Assembly: GCF_042678485.1 (NCBI RefSeq)
Contig: NZ_JBHTKR010000004.1
Location: 124,001 to 188,000 of the forward strand
Direction of reading: 5' to 3'
DNA length: 64,000 nucleotides
Source: Seohaeicola saemankumensis
Lineage (GTDB): Bacteria; Pseudomonadota; Alphaproteobacteria; Rhodobacterales; Rhodobacteraceae
The notes under the pieces are model-generated. The model ran no database searches and was not told the DNA's origin. It saw only the letters and a program-made list of their open reading frames with translations. Positions 16,107-24,883 of this stretch are shown in pieces. The stretch's first letter is position 1. Each line of letters begins with the position of its first letter. A program made the position numbers and the translations under genes.

Positions 16107-16734
16107 GACCGAAGTGCTCCTTTGCGGTTTGCGGATGATCCGTGCAGATCATCACGTCGTCATTGTTCAGCAGGTCCGCGGCCGTGGCGAGCCTGTCCCA
16201 TACGGGCAGATGCGGCCGCCGGTGCAACTCGGGCGAGACAATGCAGACCCGACGACCGGCATCCAGATGGCGGCGGATCGTGTCGGCGTTCCACCAGTCG
16301 GACCCGAAGGCATCCAGCCAGATCCCGGCGCAGCGATCAGCCAGAAGCGGCTCGGGCTCAATATCGCTGTGGCGGGTGAATACAGGCACCCCTGCGTTCA
16401 ACCAGTGCAGCATATCGGGAATCGACATGTCGAAGACAAAGGCATCGCATGGGGCGAATTCTTCCAGCAATGCGCCGACCATCTTCTGCAATCCATCGGC
16501 CTTTATGTTCAGCGCCAGTGGCAGCGCCGGGTCGCGGTTCTGGTGCAGGGCCAGACAGTCGGCAGCGGTCATGGCATCGTCCGTTGCAGGATCATGCGCG
16601 ATGACAAGCTGTCCGTTCAGGTCGCGCAAATCGGTTTCCGTCCCGAAGCCCTCATCGAATGAACGAATGAACGCGTCAGGCGTGTTTTTCTCGGCTACCG
16701 AATGCCAGAAACCCCTGTGACTTAAGATCTTCAT
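16096..16734 (-). CDS. GDPD/PLC-like TIM-barrel phosphodiesterase
   Basis: A 212-residue protein beginning MKILSHRGFWHSVAEKNT, with the His-Arg of the glycerophosphodiester phosphodiesterase family, then GFGTETDLRDLNGQLVIAHD containing the metal-binding E-x-D and a second catalytic His. Barrel strands follow (LALNIKADG, AFVFDMSIPD, GIWLDAF). It is shorter than classical GlpQ (about 330-350 residues) and has no signal peptide, so it is cytosolic. It is the first gene of the six-gene operon. Release of glycerol phosphate from a phosphodiester, or an unrelated phospho-transfer on the glycan substituent, are the possible roles. Confidence 0.75.
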   Translation of the reverse strand: MKILSHRGFWHSVAEKNTPDAFIRSFDEGFGTETDLRDLNGQLVIAHDPATDDAMTAADCLALHQNRDPALPLALNIKADGLQKMVGALLEEFAPCDAFVFDMSIPDMLHWLNAGVPVFTRHSDIEPEPLLADRCAGIWLDAFGSDWWNADTIRRHLDAGRRVCIVSPELHRRPHLPVWDRLATAADLLNNDDVMICTDHPQTAKEHFGHAH

Positions 16735-17210
16735 GTGTGTCTATTTGACTTGAGGAAAATTGCGCCAAGCGGGCGATTTCTTATGCTCAACTATGTTGAA
16801 CAGACAGGCAATTTGCAAACCCTTTGTGAAGTCGACGACGACCGCAACAGACATGCAGGGAAGTCTTAAGGTATTGTAAAAAAGTCATTTTATGGACAAT
16901 TCACGGACCCGTCCAAGGCTGCTTTCAACAGGGGACCGACAAGAATCAAACCGTTATGCGTGTGCAGATTTGCCCAGTTTTCATAACAATGACCACGACA
17001 CATCCCAATTGTGGTCAAACACTGGACACCAAACGGTCTTGTTGCGTCTTTATGCGACTGACTGTGGTGCTCAAAACTCTTAACATGATAGAGTACTCGC
17101 AGTTTGTTCCTTGATCGGTTCCCGGCCCAGCCGGGTGGTTTGACTTTGACCAGTGAGGGCCTTTGCGCCCGATAGCGTTGAAAACCATGAACCCTTTTTA
17201 AGGACCTACA
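16735..17210. promoter_or_regulatory. Divergent intergenic region between the GDPD operon and the arabinose-lipid operon
   Basis: This 476-base gap separates two divergently transcribed operons and must contain both promoters. A+T-rich sequence around 16860-16895 is the best promoter candidate, but I cannot assign -35/-10 boxes with confidence. A perfect hairpin, CCCGGC-cca-GCCGGG, lies at 17121-17135, about 75 bases before the UbiA start, and would be in the 5' leader. AAGGA at about 17200 is the ribosome binding site of the TTG-initiated UbiA gene. I see no gene in it. Confidence 0.4.
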
Positions 17211-18710
17211 TTGCTGAATCCGCTTTCCGATCCCATGCGGCCCGATGCCGAGTTTTCGGACCAGAATGGTCCTGACATGCGCGCGGTGCTGGTGCTTGAT
17301 CTGGATGGGACGTTGTGTCGTAGCGATACCCTGCACGAGGCGTTGGTGGGTGTGGTCGCGCACAAGCCGCTTGCTCTGCCATCCGTCCTGGTCGCCCTGC
17401 TGCAGGGCAAGGCTGCCTTCAAGAAGGCGGTGGCCGATCATTACGTCGTGCCGGGCGCTCTTTTGCCTTATAATCAGGATGTAGTGGATCTTGCCCATGC
17501 CGCGCGGGCCGAGGGGCGCAAAGTCGTTCTGGTTTCAGCTTCGGACCAGCGGCAGGTCAATGCCGTGGCGGATCATTTGGCGATTTTCGATGAGGCGATC
17601 GGCACGGGCGGTGCGGATGGCGCGGATGGCGTCAATCTGGGCGGCGCGCGCAAGGCCGACCTGCTGGTCGAACGTTTTGGCGAATCCGGCTTTGATTATG
17701 CCGGGGACCGCAGTGTCGATCTGGATGTCTGGACCAGAGCGCGGCGCGTGATCACCGTGGCGGCGGACAACGGGTTGCGCCAGAAGGCCGCTGCGCTGGA
17801 CGCGCAGGCGGTGCATCTGCCCCGTGGCACGGGGTCGCTGGGCAAGGGCCTGCTTCGCGCGATGCGTCCGCATCAGTGGTTGAAGAACTTTCTTGTCTTT
17901 CTGCCGATGGCCGCGGCCCATGATACCAGTCTGGTCGGACAGGCGGTGGCGGCCTTTGTCGCCTTCTGCCTGCTGGCGTCGAGTGTTTATCTCTTCAACG
18001 ATCTAGTCGATCTTGAGGCCGACCGAGAGCACCCACGCAAGCGGTTCCGCCCTTTCGCGGCGGGCGATGTGCCGGTCATGCTGGGGGTCATGGTCGGCGC
18101 GGGCCTATTGCTGGCCGCTGTACTGGTGGCTGTCATTTTCACTCCGCCCGCCTTTCTGGCTGTACTGTTGGTCTATTACTTGGCGACCTTCCTCTATTCG
18201 CTCTGGCTCAAGCGCAAGCTGATCGTGGATGTCCTGACGCTGGCGGGTCTTTACACGCTTCGGATCATTGCGGGTGCTGCGGCGACTGGCGTGCTTCTGT
18301 CGCCATGGATGCTGGGCTTTTCAATGTTCCTGTTCCTGTCGCTGGCTGCCGTGAAACGTCAGGCCGAGCTGATGGATCAGCTCCGCGACGGGCGGGAAAA
18401 GGCAGCCGGACGCGCCTATCAGACAGAGGACCTCCCCGTGTTGCGCGGCATGGCCCTCTCGGCGGGCTATGCTGCCGTGATGGTGTTTGCGCTTTATATC
18501 AACAGCGCCGATGTGCGCGGCCTTTACAACCGGCCCGAGTTTCTCTGGCTGATCTGCCCTCTGCTGCTCTACTGGATCAGCCGGATGGTTATGATGACGC
18601 ATCGCGGGTATATGAATGACGATCCCATCGTCTACACTGCGCGGGACCGGATCAGCCTGATCATCATTCTGTTATGTATAGCGGTAGTCATCACCGCCAC
18701 ACTGGCATGA
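17211..18710 (+). CDS. HAD phosphatase-UbiA prenyltransferase fusion (polyprenyl-phosphate phosphoribosyltransferase)
   Basis: A 499-residue fusion. Residues about 22-200 are a HAD phosphatase (VLVLDLDGTLCRSD motif I, VLVSAS motif II, YAGDRSVDLDVW motif IV). Residues about 215-499 are a UbiA-type membrane transferase with nine or so segments and NDLVDLEADREH near 262. UbiA homologues in this context (Mycobacterium Rv3806c, Azorhizobium NoeC) transfer ribose-5-phosphate from PRPP to polyprenyl phosphate. The HAD domain plausibly removes the 5-phosphate, a step done by a separate enzyme in mycobacteria. The TTG start at 17211 is chosen because AAGGA lies seven bases upstream; ATG 17277 would shorten the HAD leader. 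The stop overlaps the GtrA gene. Confidence 0.82.
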   Translation: MLNPLSDPMRPDAEFSDQNGPDMRAVLVLDLDGTLCRSDTLHEALVGVVAHKPLALPSVLVALLQGKAAFKKAVADHYVVPGALLPYNQDVVDLAHAARAEGRKVVLVSASDQRQVNAVADHLAIFDEAIGTGGADGADGVNLGGARKADLLVERFGESGFDYAGDRSVDLDVWTRARRVITVAADNGLRQKAAALDAQAVHLPRGTGSLGKGLLRAMRPHQWLKNFLVFLPMAAAHDTSLVGQAVAAFVAFCLLASSVYLFNDLVDLEADREHPRKRFRPFAAGDVPVMLGVMVGAGLLLAAVLVAVIFTPPAFLAVLLVYYLATFLYSLWLKRKLIVDVLTLAGLYTLRIIAGAAATGVLLSPWMLGFSMFLFLSLAAVKRQAELMDQLRDGREKAAGRAYQTEDLPVLRGMALSAGYAAVMVFALYINSADVRGLYNRPEFLWLICPLLLYWISRMVMMTHRGYMNDDPIVYTARDRISLIIILLCIAVVITATLA

Positions 18711-19162
18711 GCGCACCGATGCGTATTGCCGTTTTCTATATCCTTTTCGGTATATTGGCGGCGGCGGCCAACCTTGGGGCGCAGGCGCTTGTTCATGCGG
18801 TTCTTCCCCCGCTCGCAGGTCTGGGCGGCATCGCTTATTGGGTCGCACTGGTCTTTGGGACCGGGGTCGGTCTTGTGGTGAAATACCTGCTCGACAAGCG
18901 GTGGATCTTTTTCGACACAAGCCGTGGTCTTGCGGCGCATGGAAGGCAATTCTCGCTCTACACGCTGATGGGTGTCGCGACGACCGTGATCTTCTGGGGC
19001 GTGCAAAGCATCGCCTTCGCGATCTTTGGCACGCGCCTCATGCTCTACGTTGGCGGGGCGGTCGGGCTGGCCATCGGCTATGTGGTGAAATATCGGCTGG
19101 ACAAGCGGTTTGTCTTTGGCCCCGCACAGGCCGGCTCACAGTTTCGCGTGGGGGCCGGATGA
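18707..19162 (+). CDS. GtrA-family membrane protein (polyprenyl-phosphosugar flippase)
   Basis: 151 residues with four membrane segments in two repeated pairs, each pair ending with a similar motif (VKYLLDKRWIF and VKYRLDKRFVFG), the hallmark of GtrA proteins. GtrA-like proteins are thought to move polyprenyl-phosphate-linked sugars across the inner membrane; in the mycobacterial arabinose pathway a related small protein has that proposed role. ATG 18707 overlaps the upstream TGA (ATGA), and the stop overlaps the next gene start in the same way. Here it would deliver polyprenyl-phospho-arabinose or its precursor to the periplasm. Confidence 0.85.
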   Translation: MSAPMRIAVFYILFGILAAAANLGAQALVHAVLPPLAGLGGIAYWVALVFGTGVGLVVKYLLDKRWIFFDTSRGLAAHGRQFSLYTLMGVATTVIFWGVQSIAFAIFGTRLMLYVGGAVGLAIGYVVKYRLDKRFVFGPAQAGSQFRVGAG

Positions 19163-20487
19163 TCAGGCGAGAGATCTCCGGCTGGGGGCGCTATCCGCGC
19201 GAATTCTGCGCCGTGGCGCAGCCGCGCGACCCCGTGGCGGTGCCTGCCGTGTTGTCGGAACTGACCTCGGCCATTCCGCGCGGGATGGGTCGCAGCTATG
19301 GCGACAGCGCGATCAACCCTGACGGGGTGATCGACATGCGCAGGCTGAACCGGATGCTCTCGTTCGATCCTGACACGGGTATTCTGGTTGCCGAAGCGGG
19401 CGCTACCCTGGCTGATGTGATTGATGCATGTCTTCCGCGCGGCTTTTTCCCGATGGTTACGCCGGGATCCAAGTTCGTCACCTTGGGTGGCGCTATCGCG
19501 GCAGATGTACATGGCAAGAACCATCATGTGGACGGCTCTTTCGGCGATCATGTCGCGTGGTTCGATCTGCTGTGTCCAGATGGGGTCGAGCGTCGGTGTA
19601 GCCTTGAAGCAAACCCCGATCTGTTCAACCTGACCCTTGGCGGCATGGGCCTTACGGGGATCGTGCTACGCGCCGCTATCCGGCTGCGGCGGGTCGAGAC
19701 CGGCTATATCAGACAGCGGCGGGTCGTCGCCTCAAATCTGGAGGCGGCGATGCGTGCTTTCGAGGATTATCCCGACAGCACCTATTCGGTCGCCTGGATT
19801 GACTGTCTGGCCCGTGGGGCCGCGCGCGGGCGCTCCCTTGTCTATCTGGGGGAACATGCGCGGGTCAGCGATCTGACGGGCGCGCAGAAAGCGGATCCGT
19901 TGCGACCCAAACGACGAGCGCTACGACAGGTGCCGCTTGATGCGCCGTCTTGCAGTCTGAACCGCTGGACGGTCCGCGCCTTCAACGCGGGCTATTTCCG
20001 GGCGGGTTCACGCGGGCCGGATCACGCCGTCGTGGACTGGGATCGCTATTTCTATCCGCTGGACGCGCTGCGCGACTGGAACAGGATCTATGGGCGCAAA
20101 GGCTTTGCCCAATATCAATGCGCCCTGCCCCCGGACAGCGCCGCCGATACGCTGGCGGAAATGTTAGAGGCGGTCAGCGACGCCGGTCAGGGGTCTTTTC
20201 TGGCGGTCCTCAAGATGTTCGGAGCAGCCGCCGCCAACCGGCCGATGTCCTTTCCGCGTCCCGGCTATACGCTGGCGCTGGATTTCCCGATCAGCGATGC
20301 CGCGCTGCGATTGATGGACCGGCTGGACGCGATGACGCGCGCCGCAGGTGGACGGCTTTATCTGGCCAAGGACAGCCGGATGACGCCCGAAATGATGCAC
20401 GCAAGCTATCCCGAGGGGGTTGCGGCGCTGCAAGCCTGCCGCGCCCCGCAACTTCAATCCACCCAATCAAGGAGACTTCGCCTGTGA
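19159..20487 (+). CDS. DprE1-like FAD oxidase (polyprenyl-phosphoribose 2'-oxidase)
   Basis: A 442-residue VAO-type flavoprotein. MIRREISGWGRYP opens the protein; GMGRSYGDSA (41-50) and TPGSKFVTLGGAIAADVHGK, followed by NHHVDGSFGDHV, are the FAD-binding signatures shared with DprE1. It is predicted to oxidise polyprenyl-phospho-ribose to the 2'-keto intermediate, which the DprE2-like enzyme then reduces to the arabinose form. The position of mycobacterial Cys387 (in the C-terminal NICVDFP segment) appears here as Ala in YTLALDFP. The start ATG overlaps the upstream stop, and the stop overlaps a GTG start of the next gene. Confidence 0.87.
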   Translation: MIRREISGWGRYPREFCAVAQPRDPVAVPAVLSELTSAIPRGMGRSYGDSAINPDGVIDMRRLNRMLSFDPDTGILVAEAGATLADVIDACLPRGFFPMVTPGSKFVTLGGAIAADVHGKNHHVDGSFGDHVAWFDLLCPDGVERRCSLEANPDLFNLTLGGMGLTGIVLRAAIRLRRVETGYIRQRRVVASNLEAAMRAFEDYPDSTYSVAWIDCLARGAARGRSLVYLGEHARVSDLTGAQKADPLRPKRRALRQVPLDAPSCSLNRWTVRAFNAGYFRAGSRGPDHAVVDWDRYFYPLDALRDWNRIYGRKGFAQYQCALPPDSAADTLAEMLEAVSDAGQGSFLAVLKMFGAAAANRPMSFPRPGYTLALDFPISDAALRLMDRLDAMTRAAGGRLYLAKDSRMTPEMMHASYPEGVAALQACRAPQLQSTQSRRLRL

Positions 20488-21272
20488 CAGTGCCCGCGAC
20501 ATCGATTTCCTATCCGGCGCCGAAAGACCAGCGCAATGCCGATCGACCGGTTCTGGTGCTGGGGGCGCGGTCCGATATCGCGCGGGCTTTGGCCCATGCG
20601 CTGGCGGCGCGGGGGCACCCGCTGCAACTGGCGGCGCGACAGGTGGACAGGCTTGAACGGGACCGCGACGATTTCGCCGTGCGGCATGGCGTTCCTGTCT
20701 CGTTGCACGAGCTTGATGTGACCCGACCCGAGACTTTCGCGGACATGCTGTCATCGCTGCCTGTTGCGCCGCGGATCGTGATCTCTGCCGTTGGGTTGAT
20801 GGGGGATCAGGATTCCAATGCCGCTGACCCTGCGCTGGCAATGCAGGTCTTTGCCACGAATTTCACCGGCCCGGCCTTGTTCTGCGAAGAGGTCGCGCGC
20901 CGGCTGGATGCAGCGGACATGTCTTCGGCGCTGATCGGGATCAGTTCTGTCGCAGGCGACCGGGGACGGGCGCGCAACTATGTCTATGGATCGGCCAAGG
21001 CGGGGTTCACCGCCTATCTGTCAGGTCTGCGCCAGAAATATGCGCGCCGGCCGTTGCTGGTGATGACGGTCCGCCCCGGTTTCGTTGCCACCGCCATGAC
21101 CCAGGGCATGGACCTGCCGGCACGCCTGACCACCACACCCGAGGCGCTGGCCGCGCGCATCCTGCGCGCGCTCGACAAGGGGCGCCCCGTCCATGTGGAC
21201 CCGCTGTGGCGGGTTATCATGGGGATCATTACCCACGTGCCCGAACGTATCTTCATGCGCCTGCGTTTCTGA
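20484..21272 (+). CDS. DprE2-like SDR (polyprenyl-phospho-2'-ketoribose reductase)
   Basis: A 262-residue short-chain dehydrogenase. The cofactor loop is VLVLGARSDIARALAHAL (GARSDIA instead of TGxxxGIG, as in DprE2). The catalytic Ser is in GISSVAGDRG, and Tyr/Lys in YVYGSAKAGF. Together with the preceding flavoprotein it forms the two-step epimerisation of C2 that turns ribose into arabinose on the lipid carrier. I chose GTG 20484 because GGAG lies nine bases upstream and it overlaps the previous stop (GTGA). C-terminal hydrophobic residues (GIITHVPERIFMRLRF) may touch the membrane. Confidence 0.87.
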   Translation: MTVPATSISYPAPKDQRNADRPVLVLGARSDIARALAHALAARGHPLQLAARQVDRLERDRDDFAVRHGVPVSLHELDVTRPETFADMLSSLPVAPRIVISAVGLMGDQDSNAADPALAMQVFATNFTGPALFCEEVARRLDAADMSSALIGISSVAGDRGRARNYVYGSAKAGFTAYLSGLRQKYARRPLLVMTVRPGFVATAMTQGMDLPARLTTTPEALAARILRALDKGRPVHVDPLWRVIMGIITHVPERIFMRLRF

Positions 21273-21297
21273 ATTCTGACGGACTGGAGTAGATTAC

Positions 21298-22860
21298 ATG
21301 TCACAGAGCTTCTTGATCCGCCTTGTCCTGATCCTTCTGGTGCTGGCCACGCTCTATCGTATTCTGCCTGTCTTTATGGGGCAGCCGTATCTGTCTGAAG
21401 TCTTCATGACCGAGGACGGCTATCTGATGCTGACAGTGGCGCGGAACATCGCCACCGGCCTGGGCATGTCGGTATCCGAAGGCACCATCGACACGAATGG
21501 CGTGCAGCCACTGGCCACCTATATCTTTACCCTGCCCTACCTGATCACCGGCGGCGACAAGGTCAGCAGCCTGATCGGGATTCATCTGATATCTGCGGCC
21601 ATCGCGCTGGCGGCAGCGTTGACTCTGCGGGCGCTTGCGGTGCGGTCTTTCGCGCGGCAGGACGACAATCCTGCCTGGCCCTGGCTGGTGGCAGGGCTGT
21701 GGTTCACCGGACCGCTGCTGCTGCGGCACACAATGAACGGGTTGGAAACCGGGCTTTACACGCTGGCCACCCTGGTGGTGCTGGTCTGGTTCACACGTGT
21801 CCTGGACAAGGGCGAGGCCGCTCGGCTTTCGGATCGGATGATCCTTGGCGCGCTGTGTGGCCTGGCCTTCCTGTCGCGCAATGACGCGGTGTTCCTGTGC
21901 ATCGGGGTCTTCGGCTTCTGGTTCCTGTTCAATCTGGCCAATCTGCGAATGGGTCTTATCGCCAGTTTCGCGCGTATCGTGCCGCCGGGGATCCTCAGCC
22001 TTGTCTTCGCGGCACCCTGGCTGATCAACAATCAGATCCTGTTCGGATCCATCGTGCCGATCAGCGGTACGGCGCAATCGCTGGGCGCTCACTTCGGACA
22101 GAACCTGCCGCTCCTTCCGTCGAAATTGTTTGAATACCATTTTCCGATGTTGCCGGTTCCGACGTCATTGGAAACCAACCCCCTGGTGATCATCAGCGGG
22201 TCAGCCCTGATTATGGTGATCCTGTCGGTCTTTGCATGGCGTACATGGCAGCGCGGCGGCGTGATCCGCTATGTGCTGGCGGCTTATGCGGTGCAGGCAC
22301 TACTTTTGTCGCTTTACTACGGGCTACTGTTCGGCGCGCCGCATTTCCTCAGCCGTTATCTAGCCCCCATCGCGCCGCTGATGATCATCGCGACAGCCTC
22401 GGTCCTGCTGGACCTGCTGCGCTGGGTCGTGCCCGCCCATGCCGCACGCCTCGCGACCGGCTTCGGGATGATGGCGCTTCTGCTGTCCACCGCGCTTTGG
22501 GTGCGACCGTTCCTGCCCGGCTTCACCCAGGGGCATTTTCAGGTCGTATCCTGGATCGAGGAGAATGTCCCCGACGAGGTCTGGGTCGGTGCGGTGCAGA
22601 CCGGCACCCTGGGCTATTGGCATGACCGCACGATCAACCTCGATGGCAAGGTCAATCCCGAGGCGCTGGCCGAGTTGCGCGCCAAGGGGCAAGCGCTGGA
22701 ATATGCCGTAAAAAGCAAGATCGTCTATCTGGCTGACTGGAACGGGCTGACCGGCTGGGCGGAGCTGCCAGACGGTGATTTCAACCAAAATTTCGAGGTG
22801 ATCGTGGATCAGCCCGAGGTCAACCTGGCCGTTTTGCGTCGGATCGGGGCGACTCAATGA
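21298..22860 (+). CDS. GT-C membrane glycosyltransferase (candidate polyprenyl-P-arabinose arabinosyltransferase)
   Basis: A 520-residue protein with about ten membrane segments and an acidic motif in the first periplasmic loop (EVFMTEDGYLMLTVARNIA), the usual site of the catalytic Asp/Glu of GT-C enzymes of the GT39/GT83/ArnT kind. A soluble C-terminal tail follows (about 420-520). It lies just after the four arabinose-lipid genes, separated by 25 bases. This makes it the best candidate for transfer of the arabinose from polyprenyl phosphate onto an extracytoplasmic acceptor. The donor assignment is inference from neighbourhood. Confidence 0.75.
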   Translation: MSQSFLIRLVLILLVLATLYRILPVFMGQPYLSEVFMTEDGYLMLTVARNIATGLGMSVSEGTIDTNGVQPLATYIFTLPYLITGGDKVSSLIGIHLISAAIALAAALTLRALAVRSFARQDDNPAWPWLVAGLWFTGPLLLRHTMNGLETGLYTLATLVVLVWFTRVLDKGEAARLSDRMILGALCGLAFLSRNDAVFLCIGVFGFWFLFNLANLRMGLIASFARIVPPGILSLVFAAPWLINNQILFGSIVPISGTAQSLGAHFGQNLPLLPSKLFEYHFPMLPVPTSLETNPLVIISGSALIMVILSVFAWRTWQRGGVIRYVLAAYAVQALLLSLYYGLLFGAPHFLSRYLAPIAPLMIIATASVLLDLLRWVVPAHAARLATGFGMMALLLSTALWVRPFLPGFTQGHFQVVSWIEENVPDEVWVGAVQTGTLGYWHDRTINLDGKVNPEALAELRAKGQALEYAVKSKIVYLADWNGLTGWAELPDGDFNQNFEVIVDQPEVNLAVLRRIGATQ

Positions 22861-23885
22861 CCCGGATGGCTGACAGGCCGCATGTCCTTTTGACCGGGGG
22901 CGCGGGTTTCATCGGTTCGCATACCTGTCTCGCGCTGCTGGTGGCGGGGTTTCGAGTGACGATCCTTGATAATTTCGAGAACGCGCAAGCCGATGTCCCA
23001 GCGCGGCTGGAGCAGATAGCCGGGTGCCCTATCCCGGTCGAACGTGCCGATATCCGGGATGCGTCCGCCGTTGCAGGAATTGTTGCGCGCGGCGGTTTCG
23101 ACGCGGTGGTGCATTTTGCCGCGCGCAAAAGCGTGCCGGACAGCGTTGCCGATCCGCTGGGTTACTATGAGACCAATTGCACCGGTCTTTTGAACATTCT
23201 GGCGGCGATGCGCGCGGCCGGTGTGAGGCGCATCGTCTTTTCCTCCAGCGCCGCGATTTACGGAATGCCCGAGGTGATGCCGATCACCGAAGACACACCC
23301 GCCGCGCCGCTGAACCCCTATGCCGAGACAAAGGTGTTCGGCGAGAATGTCCTGCTTGCGATGGGTCGCGCCGATCCCGCGATGCAGATCGGCATCCTGC
23401 GCTATTTCAATCCGGTAGGAGCGCATCCGTCGGGCCTGATCGGCGAGGATCCCAGTCAGCCTCCCGGCAATCTGGTGCCGGTGATCGGACGCGTCGCCAC
23501 CGGACAGTTGGAGCAGCTGACGGTCTTTGGCAGCGACTGGCCTACGCCGGATGGAACCGGTATCCGTGACTATATCCATGTCGAGGATCTGGCGCGCGGG
23601 CATGTGCTGTCGCTTCAGGCGCTGATGGGCGATGGCGGCAGCCATCTGGTCAATCTAGGCACGGGCAAAGGATATTCCGTGCTTGAGGTGCTGCGCACCT
23701 ATGCCCAGGTGTCGGGGCGTGACATTCCCTACAGGATCGTGGACCGCAGGCCGGGTGATGCGGCTGTTTCCTATGCCGCGACGGAGCGTGCGCGCGCGGT
23801 GCTGGGCTTTGAGGCCCGGCATGACCTGCGCGCGATGTGTGCCAGCAACTGGGCCTATCTCAAGGGCCGGATGGCCGCAGTATGA
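22857..23885 (+). CDS. galE: UDP-glucose 4-epimerase
   Basis: A 342-residue extended SDR. The NAD loop TGGAGFIGSHTCLAL lies near 13-27, the catalytic region FSSSAAIYG near 126, and NPYAETKVFGE supplies Tyr and Lys. C-terminal motifs RDYIHVEDLARGH, VNLGTGKGYSVLEV and YRIVDRRPGDAAV are typical of GalE, which interconverts UDP-glucose and UDP-galactose in the cytosol. Its ATG overlaps the upstream GT-C stop (ATGA), so it belongs to the same operon and probably feeds UDP-galactose to the glycan. Sequence alone does not exclude a UDP-GlcNAc or uronic-acid epimerase. Confidence 0.88.
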   Translation: MTRMADRPHVLLTGGAGFIGSHTCLALLVAGFRVTILDNFENAQADVPARLEQIAGCPIPVERADIRDASAVAGIVARGGFDAVVHFAARKSVPDSVADPLGYYETNCTGLLNILAAMRAAGVRRIVFSSSAAIYGMPEVMPITEDTPAAPLNPYAETKVFGENVLLAMGRADPAMQIGILRYFNPVGAHPSGLIGEDPSQPPGNLVPVIGRVATGQLEQLTVFGSDWPTPDGTGIRDYIHVEDLARGHVLSLQALMGDGGSHLVNLGTGKGYSVLEVLRTYAQVSGRDIPYRIVDRRPGDAAVSYAATERARAVLGFEARHDLRAMCASNWAYLKGRMAAV

Positions 23886-23937
23886 ACAGGCCAACCGCGG
23901 GCTGATGTGCGGAAGGCTTTCCAGTGAAGGTGAGTAG

Positions 23938-24813
23938 ATGGAATTCGATGATGTATCGTTCGACAAGGCGCAGGCGCTGTTTCTGGGTCAGGATTCAGAG
24001 CGCCTGATAGCCTGTCTGGCCGGCTTGAACCTCGGCGCGCCGGTCGAGGATGATCAGGCCCTTTCCATTGTCGAAGCAATGGGCTGGATCCTGCCCGGCA
24101 CCCGCACGTTGACCGGCTTTGGTTGGTTGGTGTCGGATTCCTGCCGGGAATACAAGTTTTGGGTGGAACGGCAGCGGCGTCTGCCGTTTCTCGGGTTTAC
24201 CGAGGCCCTGACCGAGACCGCCTTTCACGGCAAGGCCGTGCTTGAGATCGGCGCGGGCATGGGGGCTAATCTGATGTCCCTCTCACCCTTGGTCAAATCG
24301 GTGGAAGGTCTGGAGCCGGTAGCGATCTACCGGCAAATGGGTGCAATCCTGCGCCAGCGCGAGGGCCTGCCCGCCGCGCGGCATGGCCCCGGCCGGGCCG
24401 AAGCCCTGCCCCATGCGGATGGCAGCTTTGACACGGTGCTCCTGGTGTCCGCCCATCAGTACATGGAGCTTGCCCCCGCCTTTGCCGAGGCCGCGCGCGT
24501 GCTGCGACCGGGCGGGGAGTTGATCCTGGTCGGTGGCGTGTTGGGCAAGTTCATGCGTAAGGTGATGTCTGATCTGCCCCGAAAACCTTCGGTGATCCGG
24601 CCCGGTCTTGTGACGCTGGTCAATACGCTTGGCTATATGGCGCTGGGGCATCGGGTGGTTGCTGCGCGTAGCGGAACGACCACCTCGCGCCCCATCTATC
24701 CCCTGGCCTCGTCGATTTGCCGTCTGCTGCGGGATGTGGGTCTGACCGTCACCGTTCCCGGCGCCGTACTGAGCGACGAGCGGCTTTTTCGTGCCACAAA
24801 GCCCTTGAACTGA
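23938..24813 (+). CDS. Class I SAM-dependent methyltransferase
   Basis: A 291-residue protein. The Rossmann core begins near residue 100 with AVLEIGAGMGANL (motif I) and continues through SVEGLEPVAIY, GRAEALPHADGSFDTVLLVS (post-I and II) and ARVLRPGGELILVGGVLG (motif III). About 95 residues precede the core and may recognise the acceptor. It probably methylates a sugar hydroxyl or a lipid intermediate of the glycan. The gene begins 52 bases after galE on the same strand. The substrate cannot be read from sequence. Confidence 0.78.
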   Translation: MEFDDVSFDKAQALFLGQDSERLIACLAGLNLGAPVEDDQALSIVEAMGWILPGTRTLTGFGWLVSDSCREYKFWVERQRRLPFLGFTEALTETAFHGKAVLEIGAGMGANLMSLSPLVKSVEGLEPVAIYRQMGAILRQREGLPAARHGPGRAEALPHADGSFDTVLLVSAHQYMELAPAFAEAARVLRPGGELILVGGVLGKFMRKVMSDLPRKPSVIRPGLVTLVNTLGYMALGHRVVAARSGTTTSRPIYPLASSICRLLRDVGLTVTVPGAVLSDERLFRATKPLN

Positions 24814-24883
24814 GGCTTCGCCCACCTTTGCGAGAGGGCGCCCTTATCTTATCTTGACGAATAGACAACCAGGACGGACAGAA

